NCBI RefSeq assembly: GCF_009765835.1
Contig: NZ_LMUS01000001.1
Span: forward strand, 1,168,198 to 1,232,197
Origin: Granulicella sp. L56
Lineage (GTDB): Bacteria > Acidobacteriota > Terriglobia > Terriglobales > Acidobacteriaceae
Reading direction: 5' to 3'
DNA: 64,000 nucleotides
The notes beneath the pieces were generated by a model, which worked only from the letters and a program-made list of their open reading frames with translations, was not told where the DNA came from and searched no databases. The translations under genes were made by a program, and so were the position numbers. Positions 50,765-60,205 of this stretch are shown here, piece after piece (position 1 is the first letter of the stretch; each line of letters begins with the position of its first letter).

Positions 50765-51379
50765 ATGTCTGAGCAGAACAAACCTTTCGTCATCACCGAT
50801 CGCCGCAAGTTCACCGCTGAGGGCGAACTTCGCCCCGATGCACCGCCTTCACGGGAGAGAGAGCGCCACGATCCTCCTGCAGCCGAAGTGTCGGTTGCTG
50901 CCGAGCCAACACCTTCCTCTGCTCCGTCGCAGGATGAGGCTGAGCCCAAAGAGGAGCTTGCGCCACTTACAGAGGAGCAGATCAATCAAGCCCGCACTGC
51001 CTATCAGGCAACCGCAGAGCGCCTCGATACCGCCATCCGCGCCGCCAATCCCGGCATGGAGCATCCGCCAGCGATGAGCTTCGAGCAGATCGTCCACTCG
51101 GTTTACATGACAGCTATCATGCAGCTTGGCGGAGCTACTCCTGAAGGGCAACAGCCACAGGTTGACCTGATGGGCGCACGCCAAAGCATCGACATGCTCA
51201 GCATTCTGGCTGAAAAGACCAAGGACAACCTCACGCCCGAAGAGGCGCGACTGCTGGAAAATGCGCTCTTCGAGCTTCACATGGGCTTCCTTGAGATCAC
51301 TCAGGCTCTGGCGCGCTCGGCAGCGGCAAAAGCACAAGGCTCAGGCCCAGTTCCGGGCCGACCAAGCATCGTTCGCTAA
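50765..51379 (+). CDS. DUF1844-family protein
   Basis: 204 residues. A disordered N-terminal half (about 1-95, Pro/Glu/Ala-rich with KFTAEGELRPDAPPSREREH-like content) precedes a helical DUF1844 core: MSFEQIVHSVYMTAIMQLGG and DLMGARQSIDMLSILAEKTKDNLTPEEARLLENALFELHMGFLEIT. The family's function is unknown. It starts 3 bp after ygfZ and stops 3 bp before the MBL gene, so the genes are probably co-transcribed. Confidence 0.8.
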   Translation: MSEQNKPFVITDRRKFTAEGELRPDAPPSRERERHDPPAAEVSVAAEPTPSSAPSQDEAEPKEELAPLTEEQINQARTAYQATAERLDTAIRAANPGMEHPPAMSFEQIVHSVYMTAIMQLGGATPEGQQPQVDLMGARQSIDMLSILAEKTKDNLTPEEARLLENALFELHMGFLEITQALARSAAAKAQGSGPVPGRPSIVR

Positions 51380-51382
51380 ACG

Positions 51383-52183
51383 ATGGAAGCGACCCTTACC
51401 TTTCTCGGCAGCGGCACATCGATGGGTGTGCCAACGCTGGGTTGCGACTGCGCGGTCTGCACGTCTGCCATGTCTCCTACGGGCGATGCTCGCAACCGCC
51501 GCACCAGACCGTCCATTCGTCTGGCTTACAACGATCACGTCGTCGTGATCGACACCGGGCCTGACTTTCACGCGCAGGCTCTGCGCGAAGGAATTCGGCG
51601 CCTCGACGCCGCGCTCTACACGCACGGGCATGCCGATCATGTGATGGGATTCGACGATCTACGCCCGCTGAGTTTTCACGCCAAAGATAATCTTCCCGTC
51701 TATGCGGATGACACCACCGCGAGCGATATCGAACGAATCTTTGACTACACCTTCCGCAAGGAGAATCGCTACCCCACCAGTGCCCGCGTGGAGATGCATC
51801 GCATCGATTCCGCCCCCGGCGCGGGCTTCGACCTCTTCGGAGCAACCTTCCAGCGCATCCCGGTTACGCACGGAAGCCAGCAGATCACGGGCTATCGTTT
51901 CGGCAGCGCAGCGTATCTCACCGACATGAGCGACATTCCTCCCGAGAGCATTCCACTCCTCCAGAATCTCGATGTGCTCATCCTCGACGCGTTGCGGCGC
52001 GATCCTCACTCCAGCCACTCTCATCTCGAAAAATCGATCGGCTTCGTCGAACAGCTCAAACCTCGTCGAGCCTTTTTCACTCATATGAGCCACGACCTCG
52101 ACCACGCCGAGACGGAAGCAATTCTTCCCCCTCATATTCGCTTGGCCTTTGACGGCCTTCAAATTACCTTCGAGATTGCCTGA
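51383..52183 (+). CDS. Metallo-beta-lactamase-fold hydrolase (PhnP-like)
   Basis: 266 residues. The metal motif THGHADHVMGFDD (H81, H83, D85, H86) is intact. An N-terminal GSGTSMGVPTLGCDCAVC carries a three-cysteine element (C21, C23, C26), as in PhnP-like phosphodiesterases that bind a structural zinc. Distal ligands lie in the FFTHMSHDLDHAE and YLTDMSD parts. The reaction is probably phosphodiester hydrolysis of a small molecule. It overlaps ribF by one base. Confidence 0.85.
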   Translation: MEATLTFLGSGTSMGVPTLGCDCAVCTSAMSPTGDARNRRTRPSIRLAYNDHVVVIDTGPDFHAQALREGIRRLDAALYTHGHADHVMGFDDLRPLSFHAKDNLPVYADDTTASDIERIFDYTFRKENRYPTSARVEMHRIDSAPGAGFDLFGATFQRIPVTHGSQQITGYRFGSAAYLTDMSDIPPESIPLLQNLDVLILDALRRDPHSSHSHLEKSIGFVEQLKPRRAFFTHMSHDLDHAETEAILPPHIRLAFDGLQITFEIA

Positions 52184-53181
52184 TGAAGATCTATCGACAT
52201 CTCTCGGAGGTCCCCGCGAACTTCGGCCCTTCGGTCGCCACAATCGGCAACTTCGATGGCGTGCATCGCGGACATCGCTGGCTGATCTCCGAATTAGTCG
52301 AGCGCGCCCGTTCCCTCGGAGTTGACTCTGTCGCCATCACATTCGATCCGCATCCCGGACGGATTCTGAGGCCACAGGCACACCAGCCGCTGATTACGCC
52401 GCTCGAGCAAAAAATCCAGCTACTGGCGACCACTGGTATCGACGCGCTGCTGGTATTGCCTTTCACCGGCGACTTCTCCCGGATGACTGCGCGTTCTTTT
52501 GCAACGGATGTCTTACAGAAGGCGCTTCATGTCACCGAGCTTCACGAAGGCCAAAACTTTCGTCTCGGCTACCAGGCCGAAGCAGGCATCGACAGTATCA
52601 AGCTGCTGGGCGAGGAACTAGGTTTCAGCCTGCGCGTCTATAAGCCGCGGATCATTCGCGGAGAGGCCGTCTCTTCCAGTCTCATTCGGCAACTCATCGC
52701 ACAGGGCGATGTCAGCCACGCACGCGCACTGCTTGGGCATCCCTTCACCATCACGACTACACCGGCTTCCGGGCGCGGCTACGGCACTCGTTATACGGTT
52801 CCCACTATCAATATGGCGGCTTATCCTGAACTGCTGCCAGCCGACGGCGTTTACATTACTACGTTGACCGTCGGTGCAGGTTTATCACAGGAGACCTTTG
52901 ACGCTGTCACCAACGTCGGCAACCGTCCTACCTTCGGCGCGGATTCATTTGCCGTCGAATCGCACCTGTTGAACTTTCATCCGATTGAGTTGAATGAGCA
53001 GACACCGCTGACGCTGGCGTTTTTGCAGCGGATTCGCGCCGAGATGCGCTTTCCCAGCCCGGAGGCGTTGCGCGAACAGATCGGCAAAGACGTTCTCAAA
53101 GCCCGGCGCTACTTCACTTTGTGCCATTCGGTTTCGAAACCCAGAAGCTCTGGGATCCAGCCGACGGCTTTGGCCCATTAG
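52183..53181 (+). CDS. ribF: Bifunctional riboflavin kinase / FAD synthetase RibF
   Basis: 332 residues. The FAD-synthetase half has VATIGNFDGVHRGHRWLI and ITFDPHPGRIL, and the SSSLIRQLIAQGDV motif. The kinase half starts near HPFTITTTPASGRGYGTRY with VPTINM and GVYITTL following. The two activities turn riboflavin into FMN and FAD. The last 68 bp overlap the convergent PBP1A gene, so the final 23 residues are encoded antisense to the PBP tail. Confidence 0.93.
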   Translation: MKIYRHLSEVPANFGPSVATIGNFDGVHRGHRWLISELVERARSLGVDSVAITFDPHPGRILRPQAHQPLITPLEQKIQLLATTGIDALLVLPFTGDFSRMTARSFATDVLQKALHVTELHEGQNFRLGYQAEAGIDSIKLLGEELGFSLRVYKPRIIRGEAVSSSLIRQLIAQGDVSHARALLGHPFTITTTPASGRGYGTRYTVPTINMAAYPELLPADGVYITTLTVGAGLSQETFDAVTNVGNRPTFGADSFAVESHLLNFHPIELNEQTPLTLAFLQRIRAEMRFPSPEALREQIGKDVLKARRYFTLCHSVSKPRSSGIQPTALAH

Positions 53182-55609
53182 TTTTTCTAGCTGCACTCCC
53201 CGAAGCTGGCGGTTTTGAGACCCAGAAGCTCTGAGGCTCAACGTACTTCGATGGCGCAGGAGTCTGCTTTGCGCCGGTTTTGTCCACAGACACAGCTTGC
53301 CCAGCCGGAGCCTTCGGAACAATTGGCTTCGTAGGAAGCACAGTAACTCCCGACTGGCTGCCCTGCATATTCAATGTCTTCTTAGGTGCACCGGCAGTTG
53401 CGAAAGCTTCATTCGGTTTATCCGCGATGACCGCCCGCATGAACTCCATCCATATCGGCAACGCAGCACGCGCGCCAGTCTCCTTGTCTCCCAGCGACTG
53501 CCGATTATCAAAGCCAATCCATGTGCCGCATGTGACAGAAGGCGAAAAGCCGATAAACCAGGCATCGGTATAGTTATTGGTCGTGCCGGTCTTTCCTCCC
53601 AACGGATGATTCAACTGTGCCGCCGCAGTTGCCGTTCCGCCTCGAACAACAGTTTGCAGCAGTTGCATCATCTCGCGAGCCGTCTCAACCGAGATGACCT
53701 CGTTGATTTGCGGAGGCTTCTCATCGAACGGCAATCCGTTCGCCTGCGTCACCCTGCGAATATAGTGCGGCTCGATGCGGATACCGTCATTTGGAAACAC
53801 GCTGTATGACCCTACCTGCTCATATAACGTGATATCCGCTGCGCCAATCGCGACGGGTAGAAATGCTGGCATGTCACTGGTGACGCCAAAGCGATGCGCC
53901 GTCTCGATGACCTTTCGGATTCCATATTTGTAGGCCAACTTTAATGCGGGAATATTTCGCGACTCCGCAAAAGCGTTGGTCAACGTCATTGCTCCTAGAT
54001 AATTCTGCTCGTAGTTATGTGGGGTATAAGGCCCGCTGGGGGTCGGAAAAGTAGTCGGGCCATCCACGATGATGTCGGTCGGCTTGGCGCCTGCTTCAAA
54101 TGCTGTCGTATACACATACGGCTTGAAGGACGATCCAGCCTGACGTTCCGCCTGGGTCGCCCGATTGAACTGCGACAGCGCGAAGTCACGACCTCCCACC
54201 ATCGCCACCACCTCACCGGTCGCATTGTCCATCGCCATTAGCGAAGCCTGCGCGCCTGAGTCCTGTTGCAGCGAGGCTCGCAGCGTACCGTCAGGCCGAC
54301 TTCCTTCAATGCGTGCATAGACGATGTCTCCGGTACGCAAAAAACTGTCTCCGTCCACATTTTGCGTCCACGCCCAGTCTTCCGGTCCCAGCACAGCCTG
54401 CTGGTTGCCGAGCTTCACGACAACTCGCTTCGCAGCGACCTCGGTCACAACTCCATGGACATAGGTTCCTTTGACAACTTCCTGTGTCCAATCAGGGTTT
54501 TTATAGCTATCCAAGTCCATTCCCGAGAGCACTACATTGCGCAGATTGCCTTTCCATCCCTCTCGGCGTTCGTAGGAAGCAGTACCATTCAGCACAGCTT
54601 GATTTGCAATCTGTTGCAGACCCAGATCCAGCGTCGTGTACACGCGCAAGCCTGCTCCGTGCACCTCTTCCACGCCGTACTCTTTTTCCAGTTGCCGCCG
54701 TACTTCTTCTACAAAGTAAGGCGCGACACTGTTGGCAGGAGCCTCAAGATGCAGACCAAGCGGCGCACTCTTCGCTGCATCGGCCTGCGCTTGTGAAATC
54801 TTGCCGTCGTGCAGCATTTCGTTGAGCACCAGATTGCGCCGTTTCAACGCACGCTCCGGATAGCGTGCGGGCGAGTAATACTCCGGCCCCTTGGGCAACG
54901 CAGCCAATAGAGCGGCCTCCGGTAAAGTCAGATCCCGCACATGTTTGCTGAAGTAATACTCCGAGCCAGCCTCGAATCCGTACGTTCCCCGCCCCAGATA
55001 AATCTGGTTCGCATAGAGTTCGAAGATCTGCTGCTTGGTGAACCGCCGCTCGATCTGCATGGAAAGAAAGATCTCCTGCAGCTTGCGTCCATAGGTCTTC
55101 TCCGACGAGAGAAAGAGATTCCTCGCCAGTTGCATGGTAATGGTGGATGCACCCTGCGCTCGCTGGTCTTCATGCAGATCGCGATACGCCGCCTCCACTG
55201 CCCGCATCAGATTCACTCCCCAGTTGCTCTCAAAGCTCTTGTCTTCAATAGAGATAATCGCCTCCCGCAGCATGGGAGGAAACTCCGCATAAGGCACAAC
55301 CACGCGGCGCTCCAGCGCAAAAGACCCGAAGACCTTTCCGTGAACATCTAATAGTTCGGTCGTTGTGCTGGGACGATATCGCGCAAGGTCCGTCATTTGC
55401 GGCAGATTGATGGAGTAGATCAACATCAAGCCACACATCGCACCAAAAACCGCGGATGCGCCAAGCAATGCAAAAAACGTCATTCGCCTGGCGATACGAC
55501 GGCTGGGATAGTCCGGCCCATTCAAGGTAGCGCGACGAATAACCCGCTGCCATGTCGGTTCAGTTTCGACCTCGGGGGGTCGAGGTCCACGGCTGAATAT
55601 GCTCTGCAC
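53114..55609 (-). CDS. mrcA: Class A penicillin-binding protein 1A
   Basis: 831 residues: membrane helix (about 43-68), a GT51 transglycosylase with IEDKSFESNWGVN and GASTITMQLARNLFLS (catalytic Glu122), then a transpeptidase with SSFKP (about 492), SRN (about 549) and KTGT (about 672). It polymerises glycan and cross-links it. The usual EDxxFxxH reads EDKSFESN. The C-terminus (about 745-831) is low complexity and repeats SFWVSKP twice. The next gene upstream is the S41-like gene on the same strand. Confidence 0.93.
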   Translation of the reverse strand: MQSIFSRGPRPPEVETEPTWQRVIRRATLNGPDYPSRRIARRMTFFALLGASAVFGAMCGLMLIYSINLPQMTDLARYRPSTTTELLDVHGKVFGSFALERRVVVPYAEFPPMLREAIISIEDKSFESNWGVNLMRAVEAAYRDLHEDQRAQGASTITMQLARNLFLSSEKTYGRKLQEIFLSMQIERRFTKQQIFELYANQIYLGRGTYGFEAGSEYYFSKHVRDLTLPEAALLAALPKGPEYYSPARYPERALKRRNLVLNEMLHDGKISQAQADAAKSAPLGLHLEAPANSVAPYFVEEVRRQLEKEYGVEEVHGAGLRVYTTLDLGLQQIANQAVLNGTASYERREGWKGNLRNVVLSGMDLDSYKNPDWTQEVVKGTYVHGVVTEVAAKRVVVKLGNQQAVLGPEDWAWTQNVDGDSFLRTGDIVYARIEGSRPDGTLRASLQQDSGAQASLMAMDNATGEVVAMVGGRDFALSQFNRATQAERQAGSSFKPYVYTTAFEAGAKPTDIIVDGPTTFPTPSGPYTPHNYEQNYLGAMTLTNAFAESRNIPALKLAYKYGIRKVIETAHRFGVTSDMPAFLPVAIGAADITLYEQVGSYSVFPNDGIRIEPHYIRRVTQANGLPFDEKPPQINEVISVETAREMMQLLQTVVRGGTATAAAQLNHPLGGKTGTTNNYTDAWFIGFSPSVTCGTWIGFDNRQSLGDKETGARAALPIWMEFMRAVIADKPNEAFATAGAPKKTLNMQGSQSGVTVLPTKPIVPKAPAGQAVSVDKTGAKQTPAPSKYVEPQSFWVSKPPASGSAARKTNGPKPSAGSQSFWVSKPNGTK

Positions 55610-55694
55610 GACCTCTTCACGATAGCACGGCCAGCCACGAAATCGTGACCGGCCGTGCCATCGAAACCAGAGCCATCAATACCCTTTCGGGAAT

Positions 55695-56921
55695 CTAAGC
55701 TGCTTTGTTCTTCAAGAGTTCAAGCGCCTTCGTCAGTTGGTCATCCACGGTAACAGAGGGCTTCTGAGGAGCTGCCACCGGCTTGCTCTCCGAGGTCTCA
55801 TCGTCATCTTCATCTTCGTCAGGAATATTCGAAGCCACCAGCACTTGCGGCATGACGGCATCGTCCTGCAACTTCTTGCCGGAAGGAGACTCGTACTTCG
55901 CAACGGTCAGAATTACCGCTCCACCATCGGGAAGCTCGAATGTCTTCTGTTGCGCTCCCTCTCCGAAGGTCCTCTCTCCAACGAGTTCAGCACGTTTGTT
56001 GTCCAGCAGAGCAGCAGCCACCAGCTCCGCCGGGCCTGACGTTCCACGATTCACCAGAACCTCGATCGGCGCCGTCGCATTGATGGTCTTCGACGGGTCG
56101 ACGGAGAATGTCTGTTTCTCTACCTTCTGCCCTTCAAGCGATGCAATCGTTCCGCTCGGCAACAGGAAGTTCGCAAGCCGCATCGCATCAGGCATATCAC
56201 CGGCAGCAACATTGCGGAGGTCAAGCAGGATCTTCTTGTTCCCCGCCTTCTGCATGCCCTTCAACTTCTGCTCTACCTGCTGAACATGCTCGTGGTCCAG
56301 GATGTCCGGCTTCAGATACAGGATCGACGAATTCTCATACATCGTCTCTGAAACGGGAGGATAATCCACTACCGCTCGCGTCATGGTCAGCTTGTCTGGA
56401 GCGGCCTTGCGCGGCCGCACCACTGAGATCGTCAACTCGCTTCCGGAATCGCCTTCGAGCATCTTGCGAATCATGACCAGCGAGAGGTCTCGCGTATCCA
56501 GCGTTCCAATCGCCTCGATGATGTCACCGTCGTTTAGGTTGGCTTTGTCCGCCGGGCTTCCCGGAATCACGGATACGACAGTGGCATAGCCGAACCGCTT
56601 CGACACATTGATGCCAACCTGTGCTTTGCCGCCCTTGTCGGTCTTGTAGTTCTTGTATTCTTCCGGCGTTAGGTAGCTTGAGTCCGTATCCAGCGATTCC
56701 AGCAGCCCGCGCAGCGCGCCGTTGGTCACACTGTTGATATTCGGATCAACAACATAGTCGGTCTGGATATGCCGCAAGACTTCGCTGTAAACATTGATCT
56801 GGTTGTATGCGCCGTCCTGCTCCGATGCCGCGCTTACGCCGCTTGAGTTCACGCCCAGAAAAACAGTCAACACCAGCACAACCGAGACAACGAGCAGCAG
56901 GATCTTTGAAATCTTAGGCAT
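55695..56921 (-). CDS. S41/C-terminal-processing-peptidase homologue with degenerate active site
   Basis: 408 residues: an N-terminal membrane or signal helix (ILLLVVSVVLVLTVFLG), a PDZ-like region (about 95-180, GINVSKRFGYATVVSVIPGSPADKANL) and an S41 core. The catalytic region NRGTSGPAELVA replaces NRFSASASEIFAA of E. coli Prc: the nucleophile Ser is Gly296, and the general-base Lys is Glu321 (GERTFGEGAQQ against GEPTFGKGTVQQ). The Gln is conserved. It therefore looks catalytically dead, although fold and PDZ are intact. It lies upstream of PBP1A on the same strand, so a scaffold or regulatory role in the envelope is plausible. Confidence 0.8.
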   Translation of the reverse strand: MPKISKILLLVVSVVLVLTVFLGVNSSGVSAASEQDGAYNQINVYSEVLRHIQTDYVVDPNINSVTNGALRGLLESLDTDSSYLTPEEYKNYKTDKGGKAQVGINVSKRFGYATVVSVIPGSPADKANLNDGDIIEAIGTLDTRDLSLVMIRKMLEGDSGSELTISVVRPRKAAPDKLTMTRAVVDYPPVSETMYENSSILYLKPDILDHEHVQQVEQKLKGMQKAGNKKILLDLRNVAAGDMPDAMRLANFLLPSGTIASLEGQKVEKQTFSVDPSKTINATAPIEVLVNRGTSGPAELVAAALLDNKRAELVGERTFGEGAQQKTFELPDGGAVILTVAKYESPSGKKLQDDAVMPQVLVASNIPDEDEDDDETSESKPVAAPQKPSVTVDDQLTKALELLKNKAA

Positions 56922-57031
56922 AAGGCGAAACAATCTCCACGGACATCTGCGAATCAGGGATTAGACGTTCCCCACTGTCGAAATGATACTCTCGTACGAA
57001 GATTGCGCGATACGGGATGGCAATACGACAT

Positions 57032-57108
57032 TGGTGGCGGTGGGCAGAATCGAACTGCCGACCTACGGGTTATGAGTCCGTCGCTCTAACCATCTGAGCT
57101 ACACCGCC
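57032..57108 (-). tRNA. tRNA with CAU anticodon (Met elongator or Ile2)
   Basis: Cloverleaf read leftward from 57108: acceptor GGCGGTG pairing with CACCGCC, D arm GCTC...GAGC, anticodon loop CTCATAA with CAT, TPsiC GGCAGTTCGATTCTGCC, then A and an encoded CCA (57032-57034). G1-C72 pairing excludes the initiator. Elongator Met is likely; Ile2 (lysidine) cannot be ruled out. Confidence 0.95.
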
Positions 57109-57114
57109 CTGAAT

Positions 57115-57939
57115 GTGTATTGGCTGTACCAGCAGGAGCATCGCGCGACGAGCAGTTTCAGGAGAAACGTCGCGGCACAGCCAGTTCCAATCATACTTGA
57201 TTCGCGCCCCAGCGAAAAGCTCCCGCCAATCGTTCTGGGGGTCATCCCTGCGCGGCTGGCTTCCACGCGACTTCCTCGCAAGGTCCTCCGTACGATTGCC
57301 GGTAAACCTATGCTGGCGTGGGTCTACGAGGCCGCGAAGGCTTGCCCGCAGCTCAGCGATGTCCTAATCGCAACCGATTCCCCCGAAGTCGCGGACCTCT
57401 GTGAGCGCAACGGCTGGGCTTTTCAGATGACCTCTCCCGACCTGCCCAGCGGCACCGACCGCGTCCACGCCGTCTCCCAACTCGTACACGCCGACATTTA
57501 CGTCAATATCCAGGGCGACGAGCCTCTGCTCAAACCGCAGCACCTCACGGCGCTTCTCAGCCCGTTTGGCCGCCCCCACGTCGAGGTCTCGACGCTCAAA
57601 GTCCTCTGCACCGCAGAAAACATCGCCAATCCAAACGCAGTCAAGGTAGTGACCGCTGCGGATGGCCGCGCCCTCTATTTCAGCCGCGCCACGATTCCCT
57701 ACGACCGCGACCAGACCAGACCGCTGTATTGGAAGCACATTGGCCTTTACGCTTATCGCAAGGCTGCTCTCGAACGCTTCCCTTCCCTTCCCCCCAGCGC
57801 TCTTGAGCAAAGCGAACGTCTCGAACAGCTCCGCTTCCTCGAAAATGGGATCAATCTCTACGTCGAACCTACGGAGTTCGACACGATCGGCGTCGATACC
57901 GAAGACGATCTGCGGCGAGTCGAAGCTCTGTTGCGCTGA
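57115..57939 (+). CDS. kdsB: 3-deoxy-manno-octulosonate cytidylyltransferase KdsB
   Basis: About 235-274 residues depending on the start. The family begins VIPARLASTRLPRKVL (about residue 43 on) and continues with VNIQGDEPLL and YFSRATIPYDRD. KdsB activates Kdo as CMP-Kdo for lipid A core. The only in-frame start visible is GTG at 57115, six bases from the divergent tRNA; it adds about 40 residues not typical of the family and has no Shine-Dalgarno, so the true start is uncertain. It ends directly at the convergent GH92 stop. Confidence 0.85.
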   Translation: MYWLYQQEHRATSSFRRNVAAQPVPIILDSRPSEKLPPIVLGVIPARLASTRLPRKVLRTIAGKPMLAWVYEAAKACPQLSDVLIATDSPEVADLCERNGWAFQMTSPDLPSGTDRVHAVSQLVHADIYVNIQGDEPLLKPQHLTALLSPFGRPHVEVSTLKVLCTAENIANPNAVKVVTAADGRALYFSRATIPYDRDQTRPLYWKHIGLYAYRKAALERFPSLPPSALEQSERLEQLRFLENGINLYVEPTEFDTIGVDTEDDLRRVEALLR

Positions 57940-60159
57940 TTACTGAATGGCCTGGGCGCGCCAGTCTGCTGCCCAATGCGAAGGCTTTGGTCCCATCACA
58001 AAGTGCAGGGTTGAACCAGCCATGATGTCCTCGTAGCGGATGAGTGGCCGCGTCAGTGGCTTGCCATTCAACGTTGCCGACTGGATATACACGTTGGCGG
58101 CGGAGTTATTGTCGGCCACCACGGTGAACTGCTTTCCATTGGCGACCCGAAGGCTCATTTTGCGGAACATGGGACTGCCGATCATGTAGTCCCCCGATGC
58201 CGGGTTCACGGGATAAATACCAAGCGCAGTGAAGAGATACCACGCCGACATCTGACCGCAGTCGTCATCGCCATCGAGGCCGACAGGCTGACCGGCATAC
58301 TCTGCGAGGGCGATCTCGCGCACCTTCGCCTGCGTCTTCCAGGGCTCGCCGCTGAAGTCGTATAGGTAACCGTAGTGGTGGCTTGGCTCGTTGCTGTGAA
58401 CGTTATGCCCACCGGCAAAGTGCTGATCGAGCTTGGCGTTATAGGCTGCGGCGCCGCCCATTAGATTGAGGATGCCAGCCTCGTCGTGCAAAGGTGCCCA
58501 GGTGTAAACCCAGGCCGTGCCTTCCGTCCATCCGGCATCTTCGGCTGCCCATTTTCCGTCAGAGGTCTTGCCTCGCATCAGCCCGTCTGCAGAGTTGTAG
58601 AGGTGGCGGTCGTTCAACGAGCGATGCAGAAAGAACTGATAGTCCTTCTCTTTACCGAGTGCCTTGGCGACCTGCGCTACGCACCAGTCGTCGTAACTGT
58701 CCTCGAGCGTTCGCGATGCGGCCTCCGCAGTTTTATCGGTGGGAACATAGCCGAGCGCCTTGTAGTAAGTGAGTCCTCCTCGCGCTTCATAAGGCGTATG
58801 CTCCTCGCGGTCGGCCCAGCGGCGCGTCGTATCTCCATCGGGCGGCGTCATCGCGTCCTTGTAAACAGCCTTCCACGCCAAGTCGCGATCGAAGCCATGA
58901 AAGCCCTTGCGGATAGCCTCTGCCACCAGCGAGTCCGCGTGGGTACCGATCATGATGTTGGTGTAGCCCGGATTCGGCCACTTCGGCATCCAGCCGCCCT
59001 CACGATAGTTCTGCAGCAAGGCGGTAATCATGCCATCGACGCGCTCAGGAGCGAGCAACGTCAGCATGCTGTTCTCCGCGCGAAAGGTATCCCATATCGA
59101 ATAGGCGGTGTACGACTCGCCCTGATGAATAGTGTCGTCGAACGCGCTGTAGTAGCGGCCGTCTTCGGAGAAGACGCGGGGATAGAGCAGTGCATGATAG
59201 GCAGCGGTATAGACCGTCCGTCGCTCTTCGTCCGAAGCGCCCTGCAATCCGATCCTGTCGAGCTTCGCCTGCCACTTGTCGCGCAATGCCTGCCGGACGG
59301 CTGCAAAGTTCCATTCGGGAATCTCTCTTTTCAGGTTTGCGCGCGCCTGATCCACGCTGATGAAGGATGTGCCGACACGCAGCTCAATGACCTGTTGTGC
59401 TTTGGCCGGAGCAAAGGTTGCGTAGGCTCCGCGAGCATGGGCCGCCTGTGCGTCATCCATGCCATAGGTATCGGCCTTTTGAAATGCCTGCCGGAACTGA
59501 ACGACGAAATAGCCTTTAAAGTTTTTGAGCGCAGCCGGTCCAAGATGGGCATCCATTCGGTCGGGGTTGTAGCCGGTAATCTCATGGTTCGCCGCGTCGA
59601 TCTGCACCGCTCCGGCATGGCCTGCTCTTGAGGCTTCAATCAAAATTCGCGATGGAGTGTTCGCCGGAAAGGTGAAGCGCATATAGCTGCACCGCTCGGT
59701 CGCTGTCATCTCCGAGCGAATCTGTTTACCACTCCCGGCATCGAGCGCTACCGAATAAAAATTAGGATGCGCAACTTCATTGGCGTGGCTAAAAGGCAGC
59801 TTCCGTTCTTCTGGAGTCGTCTTCAGATCGCCGATCTCGGGCATCAGCGTGACGTATCCGTAATCGCCCATCCAGATCGCGGGTTGATGCGTTCCGATAA
59901 ATCCAGAGATCGTCTTGTCGTCGTAGTTATACGAGACCACGCTGATCTTGTTCTGACGCGTCTGCGGCGTCCAGTTCGTCATACCAAAGGGCGGAGTAAC
60001 GAAGGGCATCGTGCCGCCGTAACCGATCTTGCCGCTGGCAGTGCCTATCAGCGGATTGACCCAGTCAATCGACCCTGCAGGAGACGCAGCCAGCAGGGAT
60101 ACGGCGGAACCAAGGAATACAAGCGAAGCCACAGCACGAAGAAGGAATGGTCGATACAT
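57940..60159 (-). CDS. GH92 alpha-mannosidase, exported
   Basis: 739 residues with a signal peptide (SLVFLGSAVSLLAASPAGS). GH92 blocks are WVNPLIGTASG, GGTMPFVTPPFGMT, TAYSIWDTFRAENSML, PSHHYGYLYDF and DDDCGQMSAWYLFTALG. Family enzymes are calcium-dependent exo-acting alpha-mannosidases of the periplasm or outside, releasing mannose from N-glycans or mannans. The usual GNEPSHH reads SNEPSHH. No transporter or PUL genes are adjacent. It shares its stop region with kdsB. Confidence 0.9.
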   Translation of the reverse strand: MYRPFLLRAVASLVFLGSAVSLLAASPAGSIDWVNPLIGTASGKIGYGGTMPFVTPPFGMTNWTPQTRQNKISVVSYNYDDKTISGFIGTHQPAIWMGDYGYVTLMPEIGDLKTTPEERKLPFSHANEVAHPNFYSVALDAGSGKQIRSEMTATERCSYMRFTFPANTPSRILIEASRAGHAGAVQIDAANHEITGYNPDRMDAHLGPAALKNFKGYFVVQFRQAFQKADTYGMDDAQAAHARGAYATFAPAKAQQVIELRVGTSFISVDQARANLKREIPEWNFAAVRQALRDKWQAKLDRIGLQGASDEERRTVYTAAYHALLYPRVFSEDGRYYSAFDDTIHQGESYTAYSIWDTFRAENSMLTLLAPERVDGMITALLQNYREGGWMPKWPNPGYTNIMIGTHADSLVAEAIRKGFHGFDRDLAWKAVYKDAMTPPDGDTTRRWADREEHTPYEARGGLTYYKALGYVPTDKTAEAASRTLEDSYDDWCVAQVAKALGKEKDYQFFLHRSLNDRHLYNSADGLMRGKTSDGKWAAEDAGWTEGTAWVYTWAPLHDEAGILNLMGGAAAYNAKLDQHFAGGHNVHSNEPSHHYGYLYDFSGEPWKTQAKVREIALAEYAGQPVGLDGDDDCGQMSAWYLFTALGIYPVNPASGDYMIGSPMFRKMSLRVANGKQFTVVADNNSAANVYIQSATLNGKPLTRPLIRYEDIMAGSTLHFVMGPKPSHWAADWRAQAIQ

Positions 60160-60205
60160 AGCACCAAATTTATATCGAAATCGACCGTTCGCTCGTTACA
60201 AAAAT

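Noticed and set aside
53114..55609. PBP1A as defective transglycosylase because of N for H in EDKSFESN
   Set aside because: The catalytic Glu and the rest of the GT51 motifs are intact. The His position varies in other PBPs, so I do not count it as loss.
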